A stretch of DNA of 64,000 bases from Ahniella sp. (GCA_016712105.1 JADJRU010000008.1:62001-126000); one strand, 5' to 3'; positions 18,383-28,273 are shown, counted from the stretch's first letter. Notes: generated by a model from the sequence alone, not told the origin. Numbers and translations are program-made.

Positions 18383-19432
18383 ATGCCCGAATTGCTGGCC
18401 TTGTGCCGAGCCGGTTTTGAGCCCGAATGTGTCCAGGAGCTCGAACAGACACTGGCTGAACGTGAGGGATCGGGTTATTCACGGACCGAGCGCGACAGTG
18501 GTTTCGTGCGCCTGACCTGGCAAGGTCCGGATTCCGCCGGGCAACTGGATGCCGATCAGCTCATCTTCACGCGCCTGTTGTGGCCGATCGTTCAGGAGAT
18601 GAAAAATCTCGATCCCAAGGATCGAGCCAAGCCGATGCTGGAATGGCTGGAGGCCACTGGCCTGAAGCTCGGTGACTTGCGTGTGGAGTGCGCCGACAGC
18701 CAGGCCGGCGAGTCCTTGCGGGCCCTGTGTCGCGGCTTCGAATCAGCGATGCTTGGCCTGTTGCGGTCGCGCAAGATCATCGACAAACACGCGAAATACG
18801 GTCTCATCGTGTTCTTTGTCAGCACCGATCACGCCTTGCTCGGATTCGACAAGGTCGACCTGATCAAGAACCAGGCGCGGGGTGGCATTGTCCGCTTGCG
18901 GTTTCCTTCGGAAGCCCCCAGTCGTTCCACTTTGAAGCTGGAAGAAGCGTTTCAGGTGCTGCTGACCGAGGGTGAGCGCGAACGCTGGCTGCAGCCGGGT
19001 ATGTCGGCCGTGGATCTCGGTGCTTGCCCGGGCGGTTGGACGTATCAGTTCGTGCGGCGGTCGATGCGCGTCGTGGCGGTCGACAACGGCCAGATGGCGC
19101 CGTCGCTGATGGATTCCGGTCTGGTCGAGCACATTCGGGCCGACGGGTTTGCATTCCGGCCCAAGAAGCCGGCCGACTGGCTCGTCTGCGACATGGTCGA
19201 ACAGCCCATTCGGGTCGCTGCACTGGTCGGTGATTGGCTCGGTGCCGGGTTATGCCAGCGGTCGATGTTCAACCTGAAGCTGCCGATGAAGAAGCGATAC
19301 GCCGAAGTGCAGTTGTGTATCGAGACACTTCGGGAGCGGGCAGGCGGGGACTTGCTGGTTCGCGCGAAACAGCTTTATCACGACCGCGAAGAGATCACGG
19401 TCCTGGCGACACGTCCCTTGCGTCAGACCTGA
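18383..19432 (+). CDS. rlmM: 23S rRNA 2'-O-ribose C2498 methyltransferase
   Basis: 349 residues. 'AVDLGACPGGWTYQFVRRSM' (about residues 210-229) is the SAM-binding motif of the RrmJ-type fold, and 'FRPKKPADWLVCDMVEQP' with 'LCQRSMFNLKLPMKKRY' carries the K-D-K-E catalytic set. The N-terminus is THUMP-like ('LALCRAGFEPECVQELE'). In E. coli RlmM methylates C2498 of 23S rRNA. The start at 18383 is favoured because E. coli-type RlmM begins just before this LLxxCRxGFE motif. The gene is closed by the intrinsic terminator at 19434. Confidence 0.93.
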   Translation: MPELLALCRAGFEPECVQELEQTLAEREGSGYSRTERDSGFVRLTWQGPDSAGQLDADQLIFTRLLWPIVQEMKNLDPKDRAKPMLEWLEATGLKLGDLRVECADSQAGESLRALCRGFESAMLGLLRSRKIIDKHAKYGLIVFFVSTDHALLGFDKVDLIKNQARGGIVRLRFPSEAPSRSTLKLEEAFQVLLTEGERERWLQPGMSAVDLGACPGGWTYQFVRRSMRVVAVDNGQMAPSLMDSGLVEHIRADGFAFRPKKPADWLVCDMVEQPIRVAALVGDWLGAGLCQRSMFNLKLPMKKRYAEVQLCIETLRERAGGDLLVRAKQLYHDREEITVLATRPLRQT

Positions 19433-19433
19433 A

Positions 19434-19463
19434 AAAAGGGCTCCCGAAGGAGCCCTCGTTTTT
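19434..19463. terminator. intrinsic terminator, probably bidirectional
   Basis: AGGGCTCC - CGAA - GGAGCCCT (19437-19444 / 19449-19456) is an 8-bp stem with a stable tetraloop, followed by CG and TTTTT on the plus strand and flanked by AAAAAA on the other side. It serves rlmM on the plus strand and probably also the convergent DUF4870 gene. Confidence 0.88.
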
Positions 19464-19480
19464 CGCCTTGCGATCTGGCG

Positions 19481-19861
19481 TTACTTGATCAGGCGCAGCG
19501 CAAACGGATAACGATACGTCTCACCGTTGTTCGCCTTGACTCCGCCGATGATCGTGAATACCAGGATCGCGATGCCGACCAGCGGGGCCAGCAGCAGGCC
19601 AATCACGACGAACATCAGCACGATGCAGATCAGCATCGCGATCAGGGCGGTGATCTGGAAATTCAGTGCTTCCTTGCCCTGATCCTCGACGAATGGCGAC
19701 TCGGCCTTTTTCATCTGCCACACAATCAGCGGCCCGAGAATGGAGCCGAATGGGACGATAAAGCCGGACAGCGCCGACAAGTGGGCGATCATGCCCCAGG
19801 TCTTGGCGTCCTGCGTGAGTTCGCCGAAAGACAGCGGGGCGGGCATGTTGGGATCGGACAT
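19481..19861 (-). CDS. DUF4870 small membrane protein
   Basis: 126 residues. 'KTWGMIAHLSALSGFIVPFG' and 'LIVWQMKKAESPFVEDQGKE' followed by ALNFQI are the hallmark of DUF4870, with three to four hydrophobic segments and the closing 'GETYRYPFALRLIK'. Function unknown. The ATG at 19861 is chosen over a GTG three codons upstream because GAGGTG lies at the right distance. Confidence 0.9.
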   Translation of the reverse strand: MSDPNMPAPLSFGELTQDAKTWGMIAHLSALSGFIVPFGSILGPLIVWQMKKAESPFVEDQGKEALNFQITALIAMLICIVLMFVVIGLLLAPLVGIAILVFTIIGGVKANNGETYRYPFALRLIK

Positions 19862-20156
19862 TGCGTTCACCTCAGTGTGTGGAAACTGACATTTTGGGTT
19901 CAGCCGGCAGACGGCCCCAATCGGGTGCGATCCTGACGGCCTTGCCCGGCTGAGGATAGCGATTCACAACAAAGGTTGCACCGGGCTTAACATGACCGAT
20001 GGCAGTTCTGGCGAGCAGAGGCCCGGCGGTACCGTGCGCCACCCTTGACCCACGACCCACGACTGGTTTTCCGGCGGATGGCCGTCTCGTGGTGGCGTCC
20101 GGACCCGAAGCATGTCGCCACGGGGAGCGCCGGACGGGACGACTTAAGGAATGGAC

Positions 20157-22394
20157 ATGACACGAGCCGGGATGGCCTTGGCCTGGACGATGCTGGCGGC
20201 CTCGGCCCCACTGACTGCCGCAATCACTGTGGATGGGCGAACCGACGAGCCGGAATGGCGACAGGCACGGCATTTCACGGATTTCGTCTCGACGCAGCCG
20301 TTTACCGGCGACGCGGCACCCGAAAACCTACGGACCGAAGCATGGTTGTTGAGCACGCCGGAAGGTCTGGCAGTTGCCCTGACCGCACGGCATCCGCAAG
20401 GGGTGGTCCGGGTCGATTCACGGGTCCAACGCGACTTCATGGATCAGGTCGATCGCACGAACTTCATGATCGACTTTGATGCCGATGGCAAATCCGCTTA
20501 CGACTTCACGATTTCCGCCTCGAATGACATTTCCGACGAGGTCATTACGCGCGAGAACCAGTTCTCGAAGGATTGGGATGCCGATTGGCAGCACGCCGCG
20601 CATGCGACCGAGGAAGGTTACTCCTGGGAATGGCTGATTCCGTGGTCGATCACGTCGATGAAGCCGCCAGTGGACGGCAAACGTACGATCGCGGTCTATT
20701 TTGACCGGGTGATCGGCGCAACCGGGCAACGGTTCGCCACGCCGAAAGCAACCTACACGCAGCCGCGGTTCGTTTCCGACTTCACGAAGGTGGAAATTGA
20801 TGCGCACGAACAGTCGCTGCTGGCGATCACCCCCTACGGCGTGGCGCTGGCGGACCTCAAGAACGCCGATCAGGATTTCAAGACGGGTGCAGACCTGTTC
20901 TGGAAGCCGAACAGCAACCATCAATTCGCCCTGACGCTGAACCCGGATTTTGGTCAGGTGGAAAGTGACAACCTGGTGGTCAACTTCGATGCCATCGAAA
21001 CACTTTTCACCGACAAACGTCCATTCTTCACTGACAACCAGTCGGCCTTCGAAATCAGCATGCCGGGCGGCAACCTGTTCTATACACGTCGTGTCGGCGG
21101 TCGCAGCGACGATGGCGCCGGCGCGGCCGACATCAACGCCGCGATCAAGGCGAATGGCCACATTGGCGACGTCGGCTACGCCTTCTTCGGCGCAACCGAA
21201 GATGGGGATGCCGGCCGCGATTTTGCACTCGCGCGCTTGGCTCATCGCACGGAGGGACAAACCGTCGATCTCACGCGGATCGAAGTCGATCGCCCGTTCC
21301 TGGATCGGAATGCCAGCGTCACCGCCGTACACGGCGTGTTTCGCCCGAATGACGAATGGACGCTCGATACTGCCCTGCATCATGCCCACGTCGACGCGGC
21401 AGGCAGCGTCCAAAGCGGTATCGGTGGAGGCGTGATCGCCGATTGGGACTTGCCGGGGCCGTTCCGTCAGCAATACTTTCTGACCTACGTGGATCGCGAG
21501 CAGAACCTCAACGACCTCGGGTTCCAGGATCGCAACAACTTCCGTCTGGTCGAATGGGAGACAGGCTACCGGCAGGATGCACTGCCGGACGATTCATTGT
21601 TCGCCAGTCACTCCTGGGAACTGGAATTGGTCGAACAACAGAACCTCGATGGACTGAAACTGCGCGGCACGGCAACCGTGCAGCGGTATTCCGAAATGAG
21701 GAATGGCGGCAACGTCTTTGGATTCCTGCGATGGCGCGACGATGTGTTCGACGATCTTTCGTCCCGTGGCAACGGCGCCTTTCGCCTGAAGGACGGTTTC
21801 CACGGATACGTCGAAACACTGATCGCACGCCAGGGCGACGGCAAAGTGAGTTGGTATCTTAATACCGAATTGCAGCAAAGCCGGGTCGGTGACGGACTCG
21901 ACTGGACAGTCACGGTACAGCCCCGGATCTACTTCACGGATCAACTGGATTGGTCACTTGGCTTGTACGCGACCCGACAGGACGAGTGGTTGATCTGGCA
22001 GGGTGGCCGCGAGTTCGGCACGTTCCAGTCCCGCCGTCTGGATCTGGTCTCGAACCTGAACTGGTTCATCGACGATCGTCAGGAGCTGCGTGTCAAATTG
22101 CAGGCGATCGGCATCGATGCCGACGCCGAGCGGGCACTGGCCATCGGCGCGGACCGCAATCTGGTCGCCAGCGCCGAGACCATCGAGGACTTCCGGCTGC
22201 GCCGGCTCGGATTCCAGATGCGGTATCGCTACAAACTCGGCAATCTGAGTGATGTGTTCGTTGTCTACAGCCGCGGTGGATCGCTGATGGACGAGGCGCC
22301 CAACTCGGATCCGTTCGACGCACTCGGCGCCGCGTTCGATCTGCGCGATGACGACCAGTTTCTCGTCAAACTTGCGTACCGCTTCGAAATGTGA
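20157..22394 (+). CDS. DUF5916-family secreted/outer-membrane protein with CBM9-like N-terminus
   Basis: 745 residues. The ATG at 20157 is preferred over the one at 20151 because AAGGA abuts the latter with no spacing. A signal peptide ('MALAWTMLAASAPLTAA') leads into a CBM9-like sandwich (about residues 23-200): 'ITVDGRTDEPEWRQARHFTD', 'DRTNFMIDFDADGKSAYDF', 'YSWEWLIPWS'. The region from about residue 210, with 'LTLNPDFGQVESDNLVVNFD' and 'FTDKRPFFTDNQSAFE', is typical of DUF5916. The remainder looks like repeated amphipathic strands and ends in F-E-M, with a terminal aromatic pattern as in outer-membrane barrels. Function not established. The next gene, a tricorn-like protease, lies 82 bases downstream on the same strand. 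Confidence 0.85.
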   Translation: MTRAGMALAWTMLAASAPLTAAITVDGRTDEPEWRQARHFTDFVSTQPFTGDAAPENLRTEAWLLSTPEGLAVALTARHPQGVVRVDSRVQRDFMDQVDRTNFMIDFDADGKSAYDFTISASNDISDEVITRENQFSKDWDADWQHAAHATEEGYSWEWLIPWSITSMKPPVDGKRTIAVYFDRVIGATGQRFATPKATYTQPRFVSDFTKVEIDAHEQSLLAITPYGVALADLKNADQDFKTGADLFWKPNSNHQFALTLNPDFGQVESDNLVVNFDAIETLFTDKRPFFTDNQSAFEISMPGGNLFYTRRVGGRSDDGAGAADINAAIKANGHIGDVGYAFFGATEDGDAGRDFALARLAHRTEGQTVDLTRIEVDRPFLDRNASVTAVHGVFRPNDEWTLDTALHHAHVDAAGSVQSGIGGGVIADWDLPGPFRQQYFLTYVDREQNLNDLGFQDRNNFRLVEWETGYRQDALPDDSLFASHSWELELVEQQNLDGLKLRGTATVQRYSEMRNGGNVFGFLRWRDDVFDDLSSRGNGAFRLKDGFHGYVETLIARQGDGKVSWYLNTELQQSRVGDGLDWTVTVQPRIYFTDQLDWSLGLYATRQDEWLIWQGGREFGTFQSRRLDLVSNLNWFIDDRQELRVKLQAIGIDADAERALAIGADRNLVASAETIEDFRLRRLGFQMRYRYKLGNLSDVFVVYSRGGSLMDEAPNSDPFDALGAAFDLRDDDQFLVKLAYRFEM

Positions 22395-22476
22395 CCAGAC
22401 TTCGTCCAAGGCTGCCGGGATTCTCCCGGTTTGCCTGCATCACGCCACTGCCCATTGCCCGGAACCCGCTACGACC

Positions 22477-25400
22477 ATGACCATTCGAATCTCCATTCCC
22501 TTGTTGCTCGCAGCCCCCTTGTGCTGGACCGGTACGGCCCAGGCATCCGATTTGCTGCTGCGGTTCCCGGACATTTCGGCGAGCCAGGTTGTGTTTGTGC
22601 AAGCCGGTGATGTGTACGTGGCAGGTCGCAACGGAGGAAAAGCCGAACGGCTGACCGCCCACCCCGGTCAGGAGCTGTATCCGAAGTTCTCGCCGGATGG
22701 GCAGTGGATTGCATTCAGCGCCGAATATTCGGGCACCCGTCAGGTTTATGTGATGCCGAGTGCCGGCGGTGCGCCACGGCAGCTCACCTGGTACACCGAT
22801 GTCGGGCCGATGCCGATGCGCGGCGGCACCGACTATCGCGTGCTCGACTGGACGCCGGATGGCAAACACGTAGTGGTGCGCATGAATCGACTGGGCACCG
22901 ATGAACGCGCCGGGCGCCCGTATCTGGTGCCGGTTGCCGGCGGCCTGGAGCAGCCGCTCGCAGTGCCTGAAAGTGGCGGCGGCATGTTGTCGCCGGATGG
23001 CACGGCGTTTGTCTACACGCCGATCGATCGCGACTTCCGTTCTTGGAAACGCTATCGCGGCGGTCGTGCGCAGGATGTCTGGGTGTATCGGCTGGATACG
23101 AATGACGCACAGCGGATGACCACGTTCGCGGGCAGTGACCACCAGCCTGTGTGGGTGGGTGACCGGATCCTGTTTGCATCCGATCGCGACGGAACGCTGA
23201 ATCTGTATGCCATGCCGGCAGGAAGCGCCGAACCACAGGACACTCCGCAACAGGTTACCCGATTCACGGACTTCGACGTGTTGTGGCCGAGTGCCGGTGC
23301 CAATGCAGTCGTGTTCGAACAAGGCGGGGCCTTGTGGCGCCTCGATGGCGGTGCCGGTGAGCCGGTGCGGCTCGAGATCGACGTGCCGGGTGAATATCCC
23401 GAGCAACAGCCGGTGATCAAGCCGGTCGCTGGATTCATTGAAGGATTCGACTTGTCGCCGAATGCGGCGCGTGTGGTGTTCTCGGCGCGTGGCGAGCTCT
23501 TCAGCGTGCCGGCGAAGGACGGCGTCGTTCGTAATCTCACGCTCACACCCGGTGTGCGCGAAATGTCCGTGGTCTGGTCGCCGGACGGGAAACACCTGGC
23601 CTACCTCAGTGACGCCACCGGCGAGTACGAGATTTACCTGAAACCCGCCCAGGGCGAGGGGGCTGCACGCCGGTTGACGAACGGCAACGACACCTGGATC
23701 AACCGGTTGACGTTTTCGCCGGATGGCCGCTTTCTGGTGTTCAGTGATGAGCGCAAGCGTTTGCGGATCCTTGAAGTGGCGAGTGGCAAGATTGCCGAGA
23801 TCGACCGTTCGCGCATGGATGGCTTCGAGAGCATGAGCTTTTCGCCGGACTCGCGTTATCTGGCCTATACGAAGGTGTCGGACAACAACCTCCCGTCGAT
23901 CTGGGTGTACGACATCGCCGAGGCGAAAGCACAACGCCTGCTCGACGATACGCGGCCGAACTTTTCGCCGAGCTTCGATCCGAAAGGCCGGTACCTGTAT
24001 TTCCTGTCGAATCGCGATTTCCAGCTGACCAACAGCGCGTACGAATTCAATTATCTCTACACCGATGCGACGCGTGTCTACGCACTCAGTCTGAACCCGG
24101 ATGTGGCGCCCATCCATGCTCAGGACAGCGATGAAGCCCTACCGGCGGCGGACACCGGGGCCACGGAGACCAAGCAGGTCCGCATCGAATTTGCTCAGGC
24201 CGACCAGCGTGTCGAAGTCTTGAAGCTGCGGAATGGCACCTATCAGGGCCTCACTGCGATGGCGGATGGTGTGCTGGTCTGGGCGCCCGGTGAGCCCGGC
24301 GGTGAGGGCGGTGGTGTCGTGAAGCGGTATACCCTGGCCGACCACGAAGCGAAGGACATCATCCATGGGGTCGGCCGCTTCGCGCTCTCCGGTGACCAAA
24401 AGAAGTTGTTGGTCAACAAGGGTGCGGTATGGGCCATCATCGACCCGTCGCCAGGCCAGGACCTGTCCAAGTCCACGCTGAAGACCGAGCAGATGGAATT
24501 GCGGATCGATCCGTCGATCGAATGGCAGCAGATGTTCGTGGATTCCTGGCGCATCCTGCGCGACTGGTTTTACGACCCGGGTGTTCATGGCGGACTCGAG
24601 CGCTGGCAGACCATCCGGGCGCGTTACGAACCGCTGGTCGCCCATGTGCACAGCCGTCGCGATCTGGACTATCTGCTGCATGAACTCTCCGGCGAAGCGA
24701 ATGCCGGGCACGTGTATGTCGAGGGCGGAGATTTCCCGACATTGCCGCGCAAGGCCGGCGGATTCCTGGGCGCCGAGTTCGAGACCGATGCGAGTGGCTT
24801 CTTCCGCATCAGCAAGATCTTCCCCGGCGAAAACTGGGCGGAGGAATTCCGTTCGCCGCTCACCGAAGCCGGCGTAAGCGCGAAGGTCGGTGATTTCCTG
24901 ATCAGTGTGGATGGCGTTGCCGCGAATACAGTCCTGAATCCGTATCAACTGTTCGAGGGCAAGGCCGGTCGGGTCGTGGAGATCCGGCTCGCCAGCACGC
25001 CGGCGGCCGATGCCGGTTCGATCCAGCGCGTGCGACTGCAGGACGATGAGCGCTGGTTGCGGTATCTCGATTGGGTCCAGACGCGTCGTGCCATGGTGGA
25101 CCGTTTGAGCGGGGGCCGCATCGGATATTTCCATTTGCCGAACACGGCCGTCGAAGGCAACCGCGAACTGGCGAAAGGCATGTTGGCATACGCCCACAAG
25201 GACGCACTGATCATTGACGACCGTTACAACGGCGGTGGCTTCATCCCGGATCGAATGATCGAACTGCTGGCGCGCAAGCCGCTGAATTACTGGAAACGTC
25301 GTGAGCTCGATCCACAGGCCACACCGCTGCTGCATCATGACGGCCCGAAAGCGATGCTGATCAATGGTCTGTCGAGTTCCGGTGGTGATGCCTTGCCTTA

Positions 25401-25719
25401 TTACTTCAAGAAACTGAACCTCGGTACGGTGATTGGTACACGGACCTGGGGTGGCCTGATCGGCATCAGCGGCAACCCGGGACTGGTGGACGGTGGTGCG
25501 ATTCTGGCCGCGACGTTCCGCTTCATGAATACCGAAGGGCAGTGGGCAGTCGAGAACGAAGGCGTGAGCCCGGATATCGAAGTGATCGATCGACCGGATG
25601 CAGTAGCCGCCGGTCAGGATCCATCGCTGGAGAAAGCCGTCGAGGTCCTGCTGAAGGAACTGGACGCAAACCCGCCTGAACCGGTTGTGGCGCCGCCCGC
25701 GCCAACCGAATTCCGGTGA
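22477..25719 (+). CDS. tricorn-like protease with beta-propellers, PDZ and C-terminal serine protease domain
   Basis: 1080 residues. A signal peptide (about 1-23, ending in AQASD) indicates export. Residues about 30-560 contain TolB/WD40-like propeller repeats ('LYPKFSPDGQWIAFSAEYSG', 'SVVWSPDGKHLAYLSDATGE', 'RLTFSPDGRFLVFSDE'). A tricorn C1 region follows, with 'SWRILRDWFYDPGVHG' and the catalytic-type His in 'GEANAGHVYVEGGD'. A PDZ domain (about 765-855, 'AGVSAKVGDFLISVDGVAA') comes next. The C2 core has 'DDRYNGGGFIPD' and the nucleophile-bearing 'LINGLSSSGGDALPYYFKK', then 'GTVIGTRTWGGLIGI'. It resembles archaeal tricorn but is secreted. Probably degrades peptides in the periplasm. Confidence 0.92.
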   Translation: MTIRISIPLLLAAPLCWTGTAQASDLLLRFPDISASQVVFVQAGDVYVAGRNGGKAERLTAHPGQELYPKFSPDGQWIAFSAEYSGTRQVYVMPSAGGAPRQLTWYTDVGPMPMRGGTDYRVLDWTPDGKHVVVRMNRLGTDERAGRPYLVPVAGGLEQPLAVPESGGGMLSPDGTAFVYTPIDRDFRSWKRYRGGRAQDVWVYRLDTNDAQRMTTFAGSDHQPVWVGDRILFASDRDGTLNLYAMPAGSAEPQDTPQQVTRFTDFDVLWPSAGANAVVFEQGGALWRLDGGAGEPVRLEIDVPGEYPEQQPVIKPVAGFIEGFDLSPNAARVVFSARGELFSVPAKDGVVRNLTLTPGVREMSVVWSPDGKHLAYLSDATGEYEIYLKPAQGEGAARRLTNGNDTWINRLTFSPDGRFLVFSDERKRLRILEVASGKIAEIDRSRMDGFESMSFSPDSRYLAYTKVSDNNLPSIWVYDIAEAKAQRLLDDTRPNFSPSFDPKGRYLYFLSNRDFQLTNSAYEFNYLYTDATRVYALSLNPDVAPIHAQDSDEALPAADTGATETKQVRIEFAQADQRVEVLKLRNGTYQGLTAMADGVLVWAPGEPGGEGGGVVKRYTLADHEAKDIIHGVGRFALSGDQKKLLVNKGAVWAIIDPSPGQDLSKSTLKTEQMELRIDPSIEWQQMFVDSWRILRDWFYDPGVHGGLERWQTIRARYEPLVAHVHSRRDLDYLLHELSGEANAGHVYVEGGDFPTLPRKAGGFLGAEFETDASGFFRISKIFPGENWAEEFRSPLTEAGVSAKVGDFLISVDGVAANTVLNPYQLFEGKAGRVVEIRLASTPAADAGSIQRVRLQDDERWLRYLDWVQTRRAMVDRLSGGRIGYFHLPNTAVEGNRELAKGMLAYAHKDALIIDDRYNGGGFIPDRMIELLARKPLNYWKRRELDPQATPLLHHDGPKAMLINGLSSSGGDALPYYFKKLNLGTVIGTRTWGGLIGISGNPGLVDGGAILAATFRFMNTEGQWAVENEGVSPDIEVIDRPDAVAAGQDPSLEKAVEVLLKELDANPPEPVVAPPAPTEFR

Positions 25720-25762
25720 CCGTTTCCTGCTCGATGCCGTCTGTCGGGTTCATGATGTGACC

Positions 25763-28273
25763 ATGGACCCCGACAAACCCATCGAGCAAGGCCTGAGTTC
25801 GGAAGCGGTGCAGAAGCGCCGCATCACTTCCGGCTGGAACGAATTGCAGAATCCGGACCGGCGCAGCACCTGGAAACTGCTCTACAACGTGCTCGCCGAA
25901 CCGATGGTGTTGCTGCTGCTGGGTGCGGCAGGGATCTACCTGCTGCTCGGTGAGCCCAGTGATGCGGCGGTCCTCGGATTTTCGGTGTTCATCGTCGTCG
26001 GTCTGACCCTGGTGCAGGAGTGGCGCTCGGAGCGGGCGCTGCGCGCGCTGCGCGACTTGGGCAGCCCACGCGTCCGAACCTGTCGCGACGGGCAATGGGT
26101 CATCATTCCCGGGCGCGAACTCGTGCCCGATGATCTGGTCGAACTTGCCGAGGGCGACCGTGTCCCGGCCGACCTGTCGATTCGCTCAGCCGCCAACCTC
26201 AGGATTGACGAATCGATGTTGACCGGCGAGTCCATGCCGGTCGAAAAGTCTGCGATCGCCTCAACAAACCCTGCCGAGGCCATCCAATTGTTTGCCGGCA
26301 CGCTGGTGGTGGCCGGACACGCGCGAGCGACGGTGGTCAGCATCGGTGCCCAGACCTCAATGGGACGGATCGGTCGAAGTCTCGGTGAGGTGCAGACGCC
26401 GCCTACGCCGCTGCAGATTGAAATGCGCCGGCTCGTGGTGTTGTTCGGGGTGCTGAGCATCGTGGCGAGTACCTTGCTCGCGGTGCTGTACGGTTTGATG
26501 CGCGGCGATTGGATGCAAGCCTTGCTGGCTGGCGTCACGCTTGCGATGGCCGTGATTCCTGAAGAGTTTCCGGTGGTGTTGACGGTCTTCCTCGCGCTGG
26601 GTGCGTGGCGCATGGCCCGGCAGAAGGTCCTCGTCCGGCGTTCCGCCGCAATCGAAGCGCTGGGTGCAGTGGGTGTGTTGTGCACCGACAAGACCGGTAC
26701 GCTGACCGAGAACCGTATGGCGCTGGCCGAACTGGTCGTTGATCCGACCGAAAATCCGCGTGTTGCCGAAACGGCGCTGCTTCGACAGGCCGCACGTGCC
26801 AGCAACACGGCCACCCGCGATCCCATGGATCGGGCGGTACTGGATCGGGCGGTACTGGATCGGGCAGGGCAAGAGCCCGTGCCGGTCGACGCGAATCGAC
26901 AACCGGTGCGGACCTATCCCCTGGGCACGATGCCGGTGTTTGCCCAGGTCTGGCGCTCGGACCTGGACGGTGGCACCGAGCTGGCCCTGAAGGGCGCGCC
27001 GGAAGTGGTGTTGTCGCTGTGTGGTCCGGACACCGGACACAACGTTGTGCGGCTGGCGCAGATTCAGGCCATGGCTGGCCGTGGCTTGAGAGTATTGGGT
27101 GTTGCCGCGGCCACATGCCGGGCAGATCAGGGCTTGCCGGATCGGCTCGATGCACTGACCTGGCAGTGGCAAGGTTTGCTTGGGTTTGCCGACCCCTTGC
27201 GTGCCGATGTGCCGGCTGCAGTCGCCGAAGCGCAGGGTGCCGGCATCCGCGTGCTCATGCTGACCGGGGACCATGTGGATACCGCGCGTGCGATTGCCCG
27301 TCAGGCAGGGCTGGGGGCCGAACCGCGGATCGTGGCCGGACAGGATCTGGACGCCTTGTCGGATACCGAACTCGGCGCGCTGCTGGCGCGAGTCGATGGT
27401 TTTGCTCGCGTCCGGCCGGAACACAAACTCCGTATCGTGCGGGCTCTGGCGGCGGCAGGCCAGGTGACGGCGATGACCGGTGACGGGGTCAACGACGCGC
27501 CGGCGCTGCAGGCAGCGACGGTCGGGGTGGCCATGGGCCAGCGCGGGACTGAAGTGGCGCGTGAGGCTGCCTCGATCGTGTTGCTGGATGATGACTTCAG
27601 TTCGATCGTCCGCGCGGTTCGTCTGGGTCGCGCGATCTACGAACGTATCGTGCAGGCCTCAGGCTACATCGTGGCGGTCCACGTGCCGATTGCCGGCTTG
27701 GCCCTGATGCCGCTGTTTGTGGATGCACCGCTGATCCTGCTGCCCCTGCATGTGGTGTTCCTTGAGTTGATCATCGATCCGGCGTGTTCGATCGTGTTCG
27801 AACGTGAGCCCGTACCGGCCCACATCATGTCCCGGCCGCCCAGGCCGCCGGAAGGGCGCCTGCTTCGGGCCAAGACCCTTCTGTCGAGTCTGGCCCAGGG
27901 GGTTCTGGTACTGCTGGCCTGTGTGCTGGTTCATACCCTGGCAGGGCAGGCGGGTCTGCTGCCGGGTGAGCAGGCCGGGCTGACCTTTGTGGCGCTGGTG
28001 GCCGGCAATCTGGCCCTGATTTTCCGGTTCCGGGCTGGCGCCAGGACCTGGCAGGCAGTCACCACACCGAACCCGGCACTGATGTGGGTACTTGGGTTGA
28101 CGCTTCCGGGACTCGCGCTCGTGGCCCTGAACGCCCACGTGGCCACATGGTTCGGATTTGCCCCGCAACGTCTGGAAGCCTTCCTGCTCGCGGTGGCGGC
28201 GCCGGTCCTGGTGGTGGCCCTGCTGGACGGGATTCTGCGCCGAACTGGCTCCAAACAAGCGTTTGCGGCATAA
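25763..28273 (+). CDS. P-type cation-transporting ATPase
   Basis: 836 residues. Full P-type ATPase: N-terminal cation-ATPase domain ('PIEQGLSSEAVQKRRITSGW', then NELQNP), actuator 'DESMLTGESMPVEK', phosphorylation site 'VGVLCTDKTGTLTENRM' (phospho-Asp about residue 315) and hinge 'AMTGDGVNDAPALQAA'. About eight to ten membrane helices are present. The membrane motif in TM4 is 'AVIPEEFPVVLTVFLALGAW' (PEEFP in place of the PEGLP of SERCA or PEALP of Na,K-ATPases), so the ion is uncertain; Ca2+ or another divalent cation is plausible. The nucleotide domain contains a 15-base in-frame tandem duplication giving DRAVLDRAVLDRA at about residues 355-368. The ATG at 25763 gives the family-typical start. 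Confidence 0.92.
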   Translation: MDPDKPIEQGLSSEAVQKRRITSGWNELQNPDRRSTWKLLYNVLAEPMVLLLLGAAGIYLLLGEPSDAAVLGFSVFIVVGLTLVQEWRSERALRALRDLGSPRVRTCRDGQWVIIPGRELVPDDLVELAEGDRVPADLSIRSAANLRIDESMLTGESMPVEKSAIASTNPAEAIQLFAGTLVVAGHARATVVSIGAQTSMGRIGRSLGEVQTPPTPLQIEMRRLVVLFGVLSIVASTLLAVLYGLMRGDWMQALLAGVTLAMAVIPEEFPVVLTVFLALGAWRMARQKVLVRRSAAIEALGAVGVLCTDKTGTLTENRMALAELVVDPTENPRVAETALLRQAARASNTATRDPMDRAVLDRAVLDRAGQEPVPVDANRQPVRTYPLGTMPVFAQVWRSDLDGGTELALKGAPEVVLSLCGPDTGHNVVRLAQIQAMAGRGLRVLGVAAATCRADQGLPDRLDALTWQWQGLLGFADPLRADVPAAVAEAQGAGIRVLMLTGDHVDTARAIARQAGLGAEPRIVAGQDLDALSDTELGALLARVDGFARVRPEHKLRIVRALAAAGQVTAMTGDGVNDAPALQAATVGVAMGQRGTEVAREAASIVLLDDDFSSIVRAVRLGRAIYERIVQASGYIVAVHVPIAGLALMPLFVDAPLILLPLHVVFLELIIDPACSIVFEREPVPAHIMSRPPRPPEGRLLRAKTLLSSLAQGVLVLLACVLVHTLAGQAGLLPGEQAGLTFVALVAGNLALIFRFRAGARTWQAVTTPNPALMWVLGLTLPGLALVALNAHVATWFGFAPQRLEAFLLAVAAPVLVVALLDGILRRTGSKQAFAA
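26828..26867 (+). repeat. 15-base in-frame tandem duplication in the P-type ATPase gene
   Basis: GATCGGGCGGTACTG occurs at 26828-26842 and again at 26843-26857, followed by a partial third copy GATCGGGC. It encodes D-R-A-V-L twice, in the nucleotide-binding domain. Confidence 0.85.

Noticed and set aside
19862..20156. A minus-strand frame between the DUF4870 and DUF5916 genes
   Set aside because: Low-complexity R/P/S/G translation without a ribosome-binding site; the region is better explained as a divergent promoter region.
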